Shown: one piece after another, positions 10,401-18,268 of the stretch
Numbering within the stretch: position 1 is the stretch's first letter
Layout: the number at the start of each line of letters is the position of its first letter
NCBI RefSeq assembly: GCF_014529935.1
Contig: NZ_JACVFC010000004.1
Location: 558,001-622,000 of the forward strand
Length of the DNA stretch: 64,000 nt
Direction of reading: 5' to 3'
Source of the DNA: Chitinophaga qingshengii
GTDB taxonomy: Bacteria; Bacteroidota; Bacteroidia; Chitinophagales; Chitinophagaceae
The notes under the pieces: model-generated
The model's input: only the letters and a program-made list of their open reading frames with translations
Databases searched by the model: none
Told to the model about the DNA's origin: nothing
Position numbers and translations under genes: made by a program

Positions 10401-11514
10401 TCAGCGTGGTTATAAAGGCATCGTAACCGTCCGGGGCGACATGGCAGGGGAACTGGCCCGCAAATACCGGCCTATGGGTATCCTGCTGGACATCCAGCTA
10501 CCTGTGAAAGATGGCTGGCAGGTAATGGAAGAACTGAAAAATGATCCGGTTACCCGGCCCATACCGGTGCATATCATATCCTCGCTGGAAGCGAAGAAGG
10601 AGAGCCTGATGAAAGGTGCGGTGGACTTTGTCAGCAAGCCGGTCACCGTGGAAAGTATGCAGCTGATTTTTGAAAAGCTGGAATTTGTGCTGCAACGTTC
10701 TGCCAAAAAAGTACTGATACTGGAAGAAAACGCCAAACATGCGAAAGCACTGGCTTACTTCCTGGGCAACTACCAGGTGAGCTCAGAAATCAGCAGTACG
10801 GTGAGCGACGGCGTACAGCTGCTGCAACAGAAAGATGTGGATTGTGTCATACTGGATATGGGTATCCCGGATCAGCAGGCCTATGAAGCACTGGAAACGG
10901 TGAAGGAGATAAAAGGACTCGAAAATCTGCCTATCATCATATTCACCGGTAAAAGCCTTTCCCGCGCTGAAGAACAACGGATACGGCAATACGCAGATTC
11001 TATCGTGGTGAAAACGGCGCATTCCTATCAGCGTATGCTCGATGAAGTATCGTTGTTCCTGCACCTGGTATCGGAAAACAATGTGACCAGTCAGACAGGC
11101 AATGGTAAAATGCCTTTACTCAACGAAGTGCTCAAAGACAAGACCGTTCTCGTCGCCGACGACGACGTGCGCAATATCTTCTCCCTCACCAAAGCGCTGG
11201 AGATGCACCAGATGAAAGTACTTTCTGCCGTGGACGGGAAAGAGGCGCTGCAGCAGCTGAGCGAGCATCCGGTGGACATAGTGCTGATGGATATGATGAT
11301 GCCGGAAATGGACGGTTACGATGCGATTGCGGCTATTCGGAAACAACCCTCCCTGGCCAATTTACCGGTGATTGCCGTTACAGCCAAAGCCATGATGGGC
11401 GACCGGGAGAAATGCCTGAAAGCCGGCGCTTCTGATTATATCTCCAAACCGGTGGATGTAGACCAGTTGATTTCATTACTACGGGTATGGTTATACGATA
11501 AAGGCATGAAATAA
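7495..11514 (+). CDS. Hybrid sensor histidine kinase with three receiver domains
   Basis: 1339 residues from the ATG at 7495; an in-frame TTG at 7414 would add 27 residues ahead of the first membrane helix and is less likely. Order: TM1 ~13-33; extracytoplasmic helical domain resembling NIT nitrate-sensing domains (EIHMERRSSVNYVLG); TM2 ~303-322; HAMP; GAF ~430-565; long coiled coil ~565-655; HisKA with phospho-acceptor His679 in SHELRTP; HATPase_c (KDTGIGI, GTGLGLSI); then receivers at ~949-1060 (LLDIQLP), ~1071-1180 (ILDMGIP) and ~1216-1332 (LMDMMMP). All three aspartates are present. It heads a run of five co-directional signalling genes (receiver, CheR, CheB, receiver-PAS-kinase). This architecture is common in Bacteroidota stress signalling. 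The stimulus is unknown. Confidence 0.92.
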   Translation: MKKFFMQLPLPRKLFLIAIVPLICLIYLGIQIFNKQSEDIRSIENLLQDVNTATTIMKVADEIHMERRSSVNYVLGNYSMNDLLMQRAKTDLAIDAVKSRLLAADSRFFTYSLLNTLSKKRKEIDNKNMPQREVLDYYSNLIFRLNNLAHASTPDINVLKPLQQDLNSQYLLAQMAAYQGLIRMDIYYFILKKEAWPDDFSRIENNNDMYASLRSEFLDKSSPANGEALLKAEKSNEFVITNDFIGNTIKNRKIDTLFNADSWWDNSSMAVDQLKQLQRSLIDKVSREARIISQRENDLKTRYLVLLVLIVVAVVAFVSFTIKTITESLNILRLAADKISKGMLGEAPDIRTKDAIGSLAKSLSLIDVSGQDLALAADSIGRGDFNIDVKPRSSEDTLGNAIVQMAADLKTFRKNNEAEIWVQTGLNKINETLLAERDMHSLTKDALSDLVQYIGAQTGVLYIRQNGDLHFSAGHALSEQYPAPPVISSGKTLIGQALQQRELIHLREAPDNFLHIAGAAASAQPGHVVIIPLIHAGMAEGVVEIGSLFPFSDSAVQYLKKAANSIAVAIQSTRSRIRLQELLEETQSQSEELQVQHSELESLNAELEAQTQKLQVSEEELKVQQEELMQSNAELEERSRLLEEKNQIIVERNLDIHKKAEELALSTKYKSEFLANMSHELRTPLNSILLLSRLLSENHDHNLNGDQVEYAQVINSSGKGLLTLIDEILDLSKIESGKMELEYNQVYIGNIFSNMQALFEPIARDKGLALQLVTAPNLPGAIETDQARLEQILKNLLSNALKFTAKGSVTLSAQAGETPGTIRFAVKDTGIGIPAEKQQVIFEAFQQADGSTRRKYGGTGLGLSISRELAKLLGGHISLDSNGEDGSEFAVTVPVVRKAGPPAPITAPAVVKEPTVVDEGLAVKEISYLAPLIPADIPDDRDQVQPGDPIVLIVEDDTYFAKALLEFTRQRGYKGIVTVRGDMAGELARKYRPMGILLDIQLPVKDGWQVMEELKNDPVTRPIPVHIISSLEAKKESLMKGAVDFVSKPVTVESMQLIFEKLEFVLQRSAKKVLILEENAKHAKALAYFLGNYQVSSEISSTVSDGVQLLQQKDVDCVILDMGIPDQQAYEALETVKEIKGLENLPIIIFTGKSLSRAEEQRIRQYADSIVVKTAHSYQRMLDEVSLFLHLVSENNVTSQTGNGKMPLLNEVLKDKTVLVADDDVRNIFSLTKALEMHQMKVLSAVDGKEALQQLSEHPVDIVLMDMMMPEMDGYDAIAAIRKQPSLANLPVIAVTAKAMMGDREKCLKAGASDYISKPVDVDQLISLLRVWLYDKGMK

Positions 11515-11515
11515 T

Positions 11516-11890
11516 ATGGAACAGAAAAAAGTATTGATCATTGATGATGATGCCCGCAATATTTTTGCGCTCAAAGCGGTACTGCGTTCCCGGGGTATAC
11601 CCTGCGTTTCCGCCGCTACCGGGGCGGAAGGGCTGGCGCTGCTGGAGCGGGAAGAAGATGTAGCGGTGGTATTGATGGATATCATGATGCCGGACATGGA
11701 TGGTTATGAAACCATCGCTGCGCTGCGTGCGAAAGAAGGGCGGCAATACCTGCCGGTTATCGCTGTTACAGCCCAGGCGATGGTTGGCGACCGGGAGAAA
11801 TGCATAGAAGCCGGCGCCGACAACTATATTTCAAAACCAGTTGATGTAGATGTGTTGTTGTCGCAGCTACAACAATATTTATCTTCATAA
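11516..11890 (+). CDS. Single-domain response regulator
   Basis: 124 residues, a receiver domain only. Acidic triad DDD at 10-12, phospho-acceptor Asp55 in VLMDIMMPDMDG, Thr in IAVTAQA and Lys in YISKPVD. It is very similar to the third receiver of the preceding kinase (shared DARNIF/DVRNIF, MVGDREKC/MMGDREKC and YISKPVDVD motifs), so it probably arose by duplication of that domain. Its ATG lies one base after the kinase stop, so the genes are co-translated. It may be an alternative phosphate sink or may carry the signal to CheR/CheB. Confidence 0.92.
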   Translation: MEQKKVLIIDDDARNIFALKAVLRSRGIPCVSAATGAEGLALLEREEDVAVVLMDIMMPDMDGYETIAALRAKEGRQYLPVIAVTAQAMVGDREKCIEAGADNYISKPVDVDVLLSQLQQYLSS

Positions 11891-11893
11891 ACA

Positions 11894-12721
11894 GTGAACA
11901 GGAACCATATAAGTGAGCAGGAGGTAAGCATGTTACTCAATGATGTGCTGGAAAGATATGGATATGACTTTACTGAATACGCACATGCCTCTATTAACAG
12001 GCGGGTGAACCACCTTTTCCAGGTGGACCGTTTTCCGAGTTTTGCCGAATTCCGTTATCGTATTATTTCCGATGCAGATTATGCCCTGCGTTTTGTAGAA
12101 GAAATTACGGTCAATGTGACGGAGATGTTCCGTGATCCGCAGTTTTATCTTACACTGCGCCGGCAGGTATTGCCGTTGCTGGCCACCTATCCGCTGATCA
12201 GGATATGGCATGCCGGCTGTTCTACCGGGGAGGAAGTGTATTCGTTTGCCATCCTGTTGAAGGAAGCCAACCTGCTGCATAAGTCCGTGATTTATGCCAC
12301 AGATATCAATACCAGTGTGCTCGAGAAGGGACGTACCGGTATTTTCCCGTTATCGCAGATGCAGCAGTATTCGCGCAACTATATGGAAGCGGGTGGCCTG
12401 CACGATTTCTCTTCCTACTATACGGCTAACTATGAATACGCCAAATTCAGGCAGGATCTGGGAGAGAAAATTATCTTTTCGCCGCACAACCTGGTGACAG
12501 ATGGTTCGTTCAATGAATTTCAGCTGATCATTTGCAGGAATGTGTTGATCTATTTTAATAAAACATTACAGGATAAAGTGCTGCGCTTGTTTTGTGATAG
12601 CCTGGAACCATTGGGCTTCCTGGCATTGGGGAGTAAGGAATCCCTTAACTTTACCAGTGTGTCGGGGCAGTTCAGGCAGTTGGATAACAAGGAAAAAATA
12701 TGGAGAAAACATCATCTGTAA
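11894..12721 (+). CDS. CheR-type protein-glutamate methyltransferase
   Basis: 275 residues. The family N-terminus (ISEQEVSMLLNDVLERYGYD; YAHASINRRVNHL) is followed by the SAM-binding fold: VNVTEMFRDP, IWHAGCSTGEEVYS (SAM loop), VIYATDIN and LIICRNVLIYFN. The enzyme methylates glutamates of chemoreceptors or related proteins. The likely start is the GTG at 11894, because the residues it adds match the family. An ATG at 11930 has a strong AGGAGG at 11919-11924 but would cut into the conserved N-terminus. No chemoreceptor, CheA or CheW is encoded here, so the target is more likely a signalling protein of this operon than flagellar chemotaxis. Confidence 0.92.
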   Translation: MNRNHISEQEVSMLLNDVLERYGYDFTEYAHASINRRVNHLFQVDRFPSFAEFRYRIISDADYALRFVEEITVNVTEMFRDPQFYLTLRRQVLPLLATYPLIRIWHAGCSTGEEVYSFAILLKEANLLHKSVIYATDINTSVLEKGRTGIFPLSQMQQYSRNYMEAGGLHDFSSYYTANYEYAKFRQDLGEKIIFSPHNLVTDGSFNEFQLIICRNVLIYFNKTLQDKVLRLFCDSLEPLGFLALGSKESLNFTSVSGQFRQLDNKEKIWRKHHL

Positions 12722-12740
12722 TCAACAAAATTGTACCCTT

Positions 12741-13328
12741 ATGTCTATGTCTACCGCTTCGGGGGTGGTGCTGATAGGTGGCTCTGCCGGCGGATTACAG
12801 GCTATCCTGACACTATTGCCGGGCTTATCGCCCCGGCTAAACGCAGCCGTGGTGATTGTGCTACACCGGCAAAACCGTGCTGATTCCGTATTGGCGGAGC
12901 TGCTGGGCATTAAAACCACGTTGCCGGTCCATGAAGCAGAAGAAAAAGAAGCGTTGATGCCAGGCACTATCTACCTCGCACCACCTGACTATCATTTGTT
13001 GGTAGAGACAGATCACACACTATCGCTCGACTATTCCGAAAAAGTGAATTTCAGCCGGCCCAGTATAGACGTTACATTTACTTCCGCGGCCAGCGTATTC
13101 GGCGCTAAAACCATGGCTATCCTGCTTTCCGGTGCCAACGATGACGGTGTGGAGGGACTGGCGGACGTACATGAAGCAGGCGGTATAACCCTGGTGCAGG
13201 ATCCGCTTACTGCGGTGGTAGATTTTATGCCCCGGCACGCGATAGCGGCAGTGCCGGTAGATCATGTGCTGGCCGCGGCCGACATGGCGCGTTTTATAAA
13301 TGATTTTGCCGGGGTGACAACCGGTTAA
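12741..13328 (+). CDS. CheB-type protein-glutamate methylesterase, catalytic domain only
   Basis: 195 residues from the ATG at 12741; the frame is open back to 12594, but that part overlaps CheR. The catalytic triad is visible: Ser15 in the GGSAGG turn, His42 in VLHRQ and the Asp pair of SGANDDGVEG. Family hallmarks APPDYHLLV, DPLTAVVDFMP and RHAIAAVPVDHV are present. Unlike chemotaxis CheB it has no N-terminal receiver, so control would come from separate receivers, two of which are coded next to it. It reverses CheR methylation. It lies 19 bp after cheR and before the receiver-PAS-kinase gene. Confidence 0.92.
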   Translation: MSMSTASGVVLIGGSAGGLQAILTLLPGLSPRLNAAVVIVLHRQNRADSVLAELLGIKTTLPVHEAEEKEALMPGTIYLAPPDYHLLVETDHTLSLDYSEKVNFSRPSIDVTFTSAASVFGAKTMAILLSGANDDGVEGLADVHEAGGITLVQDPLTAVVDFMPRHAIAAVPVDHVLAAADMARFINDFAGVTTG

Positions 13329-13369
13329 GGTATGGTTATTGAAAAAAATCCCAGTGTAATATTGCATGT

Positions 13370-14956
13370 ATGATTCTGATTGTTGATGATAAGCCAGAGA
13401 ATATTTTATCAATTCGGAGAACACTCGAACTATACCGGTTTGAAGTAGATACGGCATTGTCCGGTGAGGAGGCGCTGAAAAAAATACTGCGGCATAGTTA
13501 CACCCTCATTATCCTCGACGTGCAAATGCCCAGTATGGACGGGTTTGAGGTTGCTGAAGCCATTTCAGGCTACAGCAAGGCAAAAGATATCCCTATCATC
13601 TTCCTGTCAGCTGTCAACAAAGAGAAACGTTTTATCGTAAAAGGCTACGATTCCGGTGGTATCGATTATCTCACCAAGCCGGTAGACCCTGATGTGCTGC
13701 TGATGAAAGTGAAAACGTTCTCCCGTTTGTATCAGCAGTCACAGGAATTGAAACAGATGCATCAGTCACTCCAGGAAGAAGTGGAAGTCCGTAAGCTGGC
13801 GCAGACGGCTCTCAGCGAGAAAGTGAATGAGCTGCATACGATGCTGGAAGTACTGCCGCAGATAGCCTTCACCGTTACTCCGGATGGCCAAATAGAATAC
13901 GCCAACCGCAACTGGTTTAAATACGCCAACGGCCTGCAGCAGCTACCCGAAACATTACCGATGGACAAAAGTCTGCGTCAATGCCTGGATGATACCCTTC
14001 AGGCTGGGTTGCCGCTGGAAAAGGAAGTATACCTGAAAGACAGAACAGACAACAGTTTCCGCTGTCACCTGCTACGTTTTATCCCCGTGCGGGAAAGCGC
14101 CGGTATCAGCAAATGGATCGGTACCTTTACCGATATCGCCCATCAAAAACAAGCCAACGAAATACTGGAACAGAAAGTCCGTGAACGAACGGAAGAACTG
14201 GTGGAGATTAACAAATCGCTGGAAGCCAGCAACCACGACCTGCAACAGTTTGCCTCCGTGGCATCCCACGACCTGAAAGAACCGCTGCGTAAAATACAGT
14301 TGTTCGGCGCCATTGTACGGGACCGGTTCCTGAAAACCGACCCCAATGCCATGTCCTACATGGAAAGAATCGTAGGGTCTTCAGAAAGAATGGCGAAGTT
14401 GATTAACGACTTATTGAACTATTCCCGCCTTTCGGCTGCCAGCATATACGAAAATACCGATCTGAATGTGGTAGTGCAGGAAATTGTGAGCGACCTGGAA
14501 CTGACCATCAGCGAGAAGAAAGCTGTGGTGTGTGTGGAGAAATTGCCACAAATCGAAGCCGTTCCGGGGCAAATCCGTCAGGTGTTCCAGAACATTATCA
14601 GCAATGCTCTTAAATTTTCTCAGCGGGACAAGGCTCCTAAAATCCACATCACTGCCGAAATGGTGGCGGGTAACACCGCAGATAGTCCGCCGCAGGCAAA
14701 TGGCGACTATTGTCGTATAGTCATCCGCGATAATGGGATTGGGTTCAATGAAAAGTACCTGTCCAAGATATTCACTATCTTTCAGCGTTTGCACAATGCA
14801 GATCTTTACGAAGGCACCGGTATAGGGCTGGCCATCGCCAAAAAAGTGATCGATAAACACCAGGGAACTATTACCGCTACCAGCGTAGAAGGAGAGGGGA
14901 CATCCTTTATTCTTGTATTGCCATTGCAACAAATGAAAATGCCTAATATGATTTGA
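13370..14956 (+). CDS. Response regulator-PAS-histidine kinase
   Basis: 528 residues. N-terminal receiver 1-120 (DDK at 6-8, Asp50 in ILDVQMP, YLTKPVD). A coiled coil follows, then a PAS domain ~155-270 (FTVTPDGQIEYANRNWFKYA) with a PAC-like end, a second coiled coil, HisKA with His300 in SHDLKEPL, and HATPase_c to the end (IRDNGIGF, GTGIGLAI). There is no membrane segment, so it is cytoplasmic. Its input is probably phosphate from the hybrid kinase at 7495, acting on the N-terminal receiver, plus whatever the PAS domain senses. It is the last gene of the 7495-14956 signalling operon. Confidence 0.92.
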   Translation: MILIVDDKPENILSIRRTLELYRFEVDTALSGEEALKKILRHSYTLIILDVQMPSMDGFEVAEAISGYSKAKDIPIIFLSAVNKEKRFIVKGYDSGGIDYLTKPVDPDVLLMKVKTFSRLYQQSQELKQMHQSLQEEVEVRKLAQTALSEKVNELHTMLEVLPQIAFTVTPDGQIEYANRNWFKYANGLQQLPETLPMDKSLRQCLDDTLQAGLPLEKEVYLKDRTDNSFRCHLLRFIPVRESAGISKWIGTFTDIAHQKQANEILEQKVRERTEELVEINKSLEASNHDLQQFASVASHDLKEPLRKIQLFGAIVRDRFLKTDPNAMSYMERIVGSSERMAKLINDLLNYSRLSAASIYENTDLNVVVQEIVSDLELTISEKKAVVCVEKLPQIEAVPGQIRQVFQNIISNALKFSQRDKAPKIHITAEMVAGNTADSPPQANGDYCRIVIRDNGIGFNEKYLSKIFTIFQRLHNADLYEGTGIGLAIAKKVIDKHQGTITATSVEGEGTSFILVLPLQQMKMPNMI

Positions 14957-14993
14957 TAGCCCGTTTTTTATTCTTGTTTTAAACCTATACTTC

Positions 14994-16121
14994 ATGAAAA
15001 AATTCCTATGCGTACTGCTGTTAGCGGCTATTACGGCCGTTGTTAATGCTCAGACACCTTCTCCCACCAGGGCTTATTGGACCAATATTGATATCCCCGG
15101 GAATACAGGAGATGCCCAGGGGCCAGCCTATATATTACTACACCCCTCTTACGACAATGCCATCATTCATGGTGGTTTTGTAATGGGGAAAATCACCGGG
15201 ATTCGTGGACATGAAGGCGCCTGGAACCGGAAATGGACGGTGGAAGTAAATACTGCAACAGCTTATAATTCAGATAGAGGCAGTGTGGTTAGTTATAACG
15301 AACCCGCATCGCTGGTAACACTACGGCATAACGGTGTAAAGTATCTGGCTGTAACCATTACCAATAGCTCTACCCTTGGCGAATTTGCTTTCACGGGTTG
15401 GGTACAGGGACCCACGCTGAAACTGGTAACGGCATATGAGGTAACAGAAGTGCTCCCATTTGAGCATTATGACCCTGTATCCGCACCGGGTGGCGTTGTT
15501 GTAGGAGATGCCGACCTGCATCCTTTTTCTTACCCATTGGATAAGAATGCCATCATTGTCAATACTGCAAAAACTGGTGGTCTCGCTATTACAGTACCTA
15601 CCAGCCAACAGAATATTTTCACTGGTGGGCATCATATTGCCTGCTTTTCACCCAAATTTAAAGGTGGCCTGGGTATTTCCATTGGACAGGATAATAGCGG
15701 GTTTATTCAGGCACTTGCAGAGTCCACCGAAAACGGTACTCTCTATCTTAACCCTAACGGCGGTAATGTGGGTATAGGCGTACAGGATACCAAAGGATAC
15801 CGGTTGGCGGTAGCAGGCAACGTGATTGCTGAAAGGATCACTGTAAAGAATCATCAAAGCTGGCCGGATTACGTATTCACCAAAGATTATCACTTACCCA
15901 CCCTGCAGGAAGTGGCTGCATACATTGCGCAGCACCAGCATTTGCCGGACATGCCTTCGGCAGAAACGGTGAAGGAAAAAGGAATAGACCTGGAAGAAAT
16001 GAACAGTAAACTCCTTCGGAAAGTAGAAGAACTAACACTGCACCTGATCCGGCTGGATCAGGAAAATAAGGAACTGAAGGCGGAGGTCAAGGCCATCAGG
16101 GCAGATTTACAACATAAGTAA
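14994..16121 (+). CDS. Secreted protein with C-terminal coiled-coil (tail-fibre-like) end
   Basis: 375 residues. Residues 1-20 are a signal peptide ending VNAQ. The body is beta-rich. Residues ~255-270 carry LYLNPNGGNVGIG, a motif typical of Bacteroidota tail-fibre/S74-like proteins. The C-terminus (WPDYVFTKDYHLPTLQEV; HLPDMPSAETVKEKG, then a Leu/Glu coiled coil) is a conserved end shared by many Bacteroidota surface proteins, where it probably drives trimerisation. No catalytic function is recognised. It starts 38 bp after the kinase gene and may share its transcript. A strong terminator follows at 16129-16153. Confidence 0.7.
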   Translation: MKKFLCVLLLAAITAVVNAQTPSPTRAYWTNIDIPGNTGDAQGPAYILLHPSYDNAIIHGGFVMGKITGIRGHEGAWNRKWTVEVNTATAYNSDRGSVVSYNEPASLVTLRHNGVKYLAVTITNSSTLGEFAFTGWVQGPTLKLVTAYEVTEVLPFEHYDPVSAPGGVVVGDADLHPFSYPLDKNAIIVNTAKTGGLAITVPTSQQNIFTGGHHIACFSPKFKGGLGISIGQDNSGFIQALAESTENGTLYLNPNGGNVGIGVQDTKGYRLAVAGNVIAERITVKNHQSWPDYVFTKDYHLPTLQEVAAYIAQHQHLPDMPSAETVKEKGIDLEEMNSKLLRKVEELTLHLIRLDQENKELKAEVKAIRADLQHK

Positions 16122-16128
16122 TTGAATA

Positions 16129-16153
16129 AAACCCCGGTCAGTGACCGGGGTTT
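16129..16153 (+). terminator. Rho-independent terminator
   Basis: A GC-rich perfect hairpin with 12-bp arms (16129-16140 and 16142-16153) is followed by an ATTTT tract. It lies 8 bp after the stop of the secreted-protein gene and ends the 7495-16121 run. Confidence 0.85.
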
Positions 16154-16315
16154 ATTTTAGCCTTTATATCATGACCGGGCGAAAAGAATTAATTTAGGAT
16201 TCCTTCCGGAAAAATTTAAAAGATGAAAACCCTGGCAGTGGTCTCTTACGTAAGTAAGGTATCTGCTAACATGTTTGGAAATCCTGAATAACCATTTTCT
16301 TAAATTGCTTTTATC

Positions 16316-18064
16316 ATGGGCCTCGCAATTGTTAACACGATCTTTGCAATAGGTACAACCGCAGCTACGGATGCGAAACTGAAAAGAAGCATTCTGGTTG
16401 TTAACCAAATGGCTGTTATTCCGGCTATTTTTGCTTTCATGCTAGCTCCATTCCTGTATTATGTTTCCGGTATCAGCCAGATGTTGTATGCGCCTGTATT
16501 AGAAGGAACTCTAATGTTATCCGTTCCTGTTTTAAACAGATTAGGATATTACTTTACAGCGGCCGTCTGCATAGTGGTTATTCATTGTGGTGGTATGTTT
16601 TATTTCGGTGCAATTATGGGAGAACTGGCCTCGGTTGAGTTTATCGCAGTGTATCTTTTTCTGATGTCTTTTCTGATTTATCAAAAGAGAAGTAAGCGCG
16701 TTATTATGATAAGCTTAATTGTGCTTGTGCTTTTGACATTGAAAATGAATTATCTTTTTCCCTTTTTAAAGGTGCTCGCTTTCCCCGGAAAAGGTGTGGA
16801 GATGGCTCGTATTGTTATACAAAGTGCAGTCTTCATTTTGGTGGGTTATACGATTTCTTTTTATGTGAAGATCACAGACGAGCTATCCGCTGCGGAAGTA
16901 AAATCTGTTCAACAAGCGAAACAGATCGAGAGCCTGAAAGAGCGCTCAGCTGAAATTGTACAGAATACGAAGATTGCTGCACACGAAATAAGAAATTACC
17001 TGTCTAATGTAACTTGCTTTTCTGAAAAGTTTAGCCGCATAGGTAAACGAGCTACTTCCAGTGTGCCAGTGGATAAGGGAGAAATATACAGCATGAAGGT
17101 TTGCGGAGATGTTATCCGTGACATTGTAGATGTGATCTTACGTAAAGATCTTTCTAAGACAGATATTTATGGAAATAATGCTACAGCATTCTTCTGGAAA
17201 GACTGGGCCGAGGATATTCTTCGAATGTACTTATTGGCTGCTGAAGGGATGAAAAAGAAATTGTTTTACAAGATAGCTCCTTCCGATTTTCAAATGATCA
17301 GGGCCAATAGATATCTATTGACAAAAGTTTTTTCTAATAGTATAATCAATGGTCTGAAGTACTGTCGGAAGGAGGTTCATGTAGAAGTGAGCCTTTCTGA
17401 CGCACATGTTTTAACATTACAGATAGCAAATGACGGAGTAGGGCTAAACAATGAAGTTCGTAGGAGGATCGAGAACGGATTTGCTGAGAATCTGACGGCG
17501 GTGAAAGGGGGGAACGGATTTGGTATTCCTACAGTGATTAGAGCTGTAAAACAGCTGAGAGGCACATTGTTAGTGGAGGGAACAAAAAAATGGACTACAG
17601 TTTTTTTGTATCAGATCCCAACAGAGCTAGTGGAAGAAAAAATGGAGCATGCCGCTGAAAAGTTGGTTTTGTCTGAAACAAATAAGCTGCAGGACCTGAA
17701 AGTACTGGTGGTGGAAGATGATTTTTTGAGTACTGCTCCTTTCAGAAGCTGGGCGAGAACGCGGGAGTTCACCTTGTGGCTGGCGGATGACGTGGTTGAA
17801 ACACAGAGAATTATTAAAAGTGAACAGCCTGACATCGTTTTTTTAGATGCACACCTGTCAGATATATCACTGGACGAAATGATCCATGAAATTAGAATTA
17901 TAGATAGCGCTATCCCTATAGTGGTGATATCCGGAGATGAGGCGGTGGCGGAAATGGCATGTGTAAAGGACTTCGATATTGCTACTGTCTTGCTGAAGCC
18001 ATTTACAGAGCATGAATTTCTCAATGCGATTGAACTCACCTGCCCACAAGTAATTGATGTATGA
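16316..18064 (+). CDS. Atypical membrane histidine kinase fused to C-terminal receiver
   Basis: 582 residues. About six membrane helices occupy ~1-190. A short coiled coil and a divergent H-box follow (AAHEIRNYLSNV, His223), then a HATPase_c domain with an unusual ATP lid (NDGVGL; GNGFGIPTV), and a C-terminal receiver ~462-578 (VVEDD, Asp511 in FLDAHLSD, VVISGD, LLKPF). Base and codon use is clearly more AT-rich than in the genes on either side (many TTT, ATT and TTA codons), which suggests separate ancestry. It stands alone between two terminators, with no linked output protein. The membrane part resembles 7TM/MASE-like sensor regions, but I cannot name the family. A kinase role is well supported; the signal is unknown. 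Confidence 0.82.
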   Translation: MGLAIVNTIFAIGTTAATDAKLKRSILVVNQMAVIPAIFAFMLAPFLYYVSGISQMLYAPVLEGTLMLSVPVLNRLGYYFTAAVCIVVIHCGGMFYFGAIMGELASVEFIAVYLFLMSFLIYQKRSKRVIMISLIVLVLLTLKMNYLFPFLKVLAFPGKGVEMARIVIQSAVFILVGYTISFYVKITDELSAAEVKSVQQAKQIESLKERSAEIVQNTKIAAHEIRNYLSNVTCFSEKFSRIGKRATSSVPVDKGEIYSMKVCGDVIRDIVDVILRKDLSKTDIYGNNATAFFWKDWAEDILRMYLLAAEGMKKKLFYKIAPSDFQMIRANRYLLTKVFSNSIINGLKYCRKEVHVEVSLSDAHVLTLQIANDGVGLNNEVRRRIENGFAENLTAVKGGNGFGIPTVIRAVKQLRGTLLVEGTKKWTTVFLYQIPTELVEEKMEHAAEKLVLSETNKLQDLKVLVVEDDFLSTAPFRSWARTREFTLWLADDVVETQRIIKSEQPDIVFLDAHLSDISLDEMIHEIRIIDSAIPIVVISGDEAVAEMACVKDFDIATVLLKPFTEHEFLNAIELTCPQVIDV

Positions 18065-18098
18065 TCAAAGGGATCGAAAATTATTTTCCGAAAAAAAG

Positions 18099-18123
18099 AA
18101 AACCCGCACATTGTGCGGGTTTT
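18099..18123. terminator. Bidirectional terminator
   Basis: An AAAACCCGCAC hairpin with a 3-base loop has a T-tract on its right (plus strand) and an A-tract on its left. It can therefore end both the kinase-receiver gene (plus) and the tRNA-Ala gene (minus). Confidence 0.85.
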
Positions 18124-18132
18124 CTTTTTGGG

Positions 18133-18205
18133 TGGAGGATAGCGGGCTCGAACCGCTCACCTCAAACATGCCATGCTTGCGCTCTACCAGATGAGCTAAT
18201 CCCCC
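18133..18205 (-). tRNA. tRNA-Ala (anticodon GGC)
   Basis: 73 nt read on the minus strand from 18205. The acceptor arm GGGGGAT pairs with ATCCTCC (one G-U). The D-arm is GCTCATCTGGTAGAGC. The anticodon stem CAAGC/GTTTG encloses loop ATGGCAT with anticodon GGC. The T-arm is AGCGG-TTCGAGC-CCGCT. The discriminator base is A; the 3' CCA is not encoded. Confidence 0.95.
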
Positions 18206-18234
18206 ATGAGCTTGTGTTTCCCCTTTCGGGAATG

Positions 18235-18265
18235 CAAAAATAGATAATTTTCTGAATTCGCCAAC
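18235..18265 (-). promoter_or_regulatory. Promoter of tRNA-Ala
   Basis: On the minus strand, GTTG (18265-18262), a 19-nt spacer and TATTTTTG (18242-18235) match the Bacteroidota -33/-7 pattern. The site is about 30 bp upstream of the tRNA 5' end. Confidence 0.7.
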
Positions 18266-18268
18266 TTT

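Noticed and set aside
13370..14956. CheA-like chemotaxis kinase next to cheB/cheR
   Set aside because: The protein has a receiver-PAS-HisKA order and a dimerisation-domain histidine; there is no HPt or CheW-like domain.
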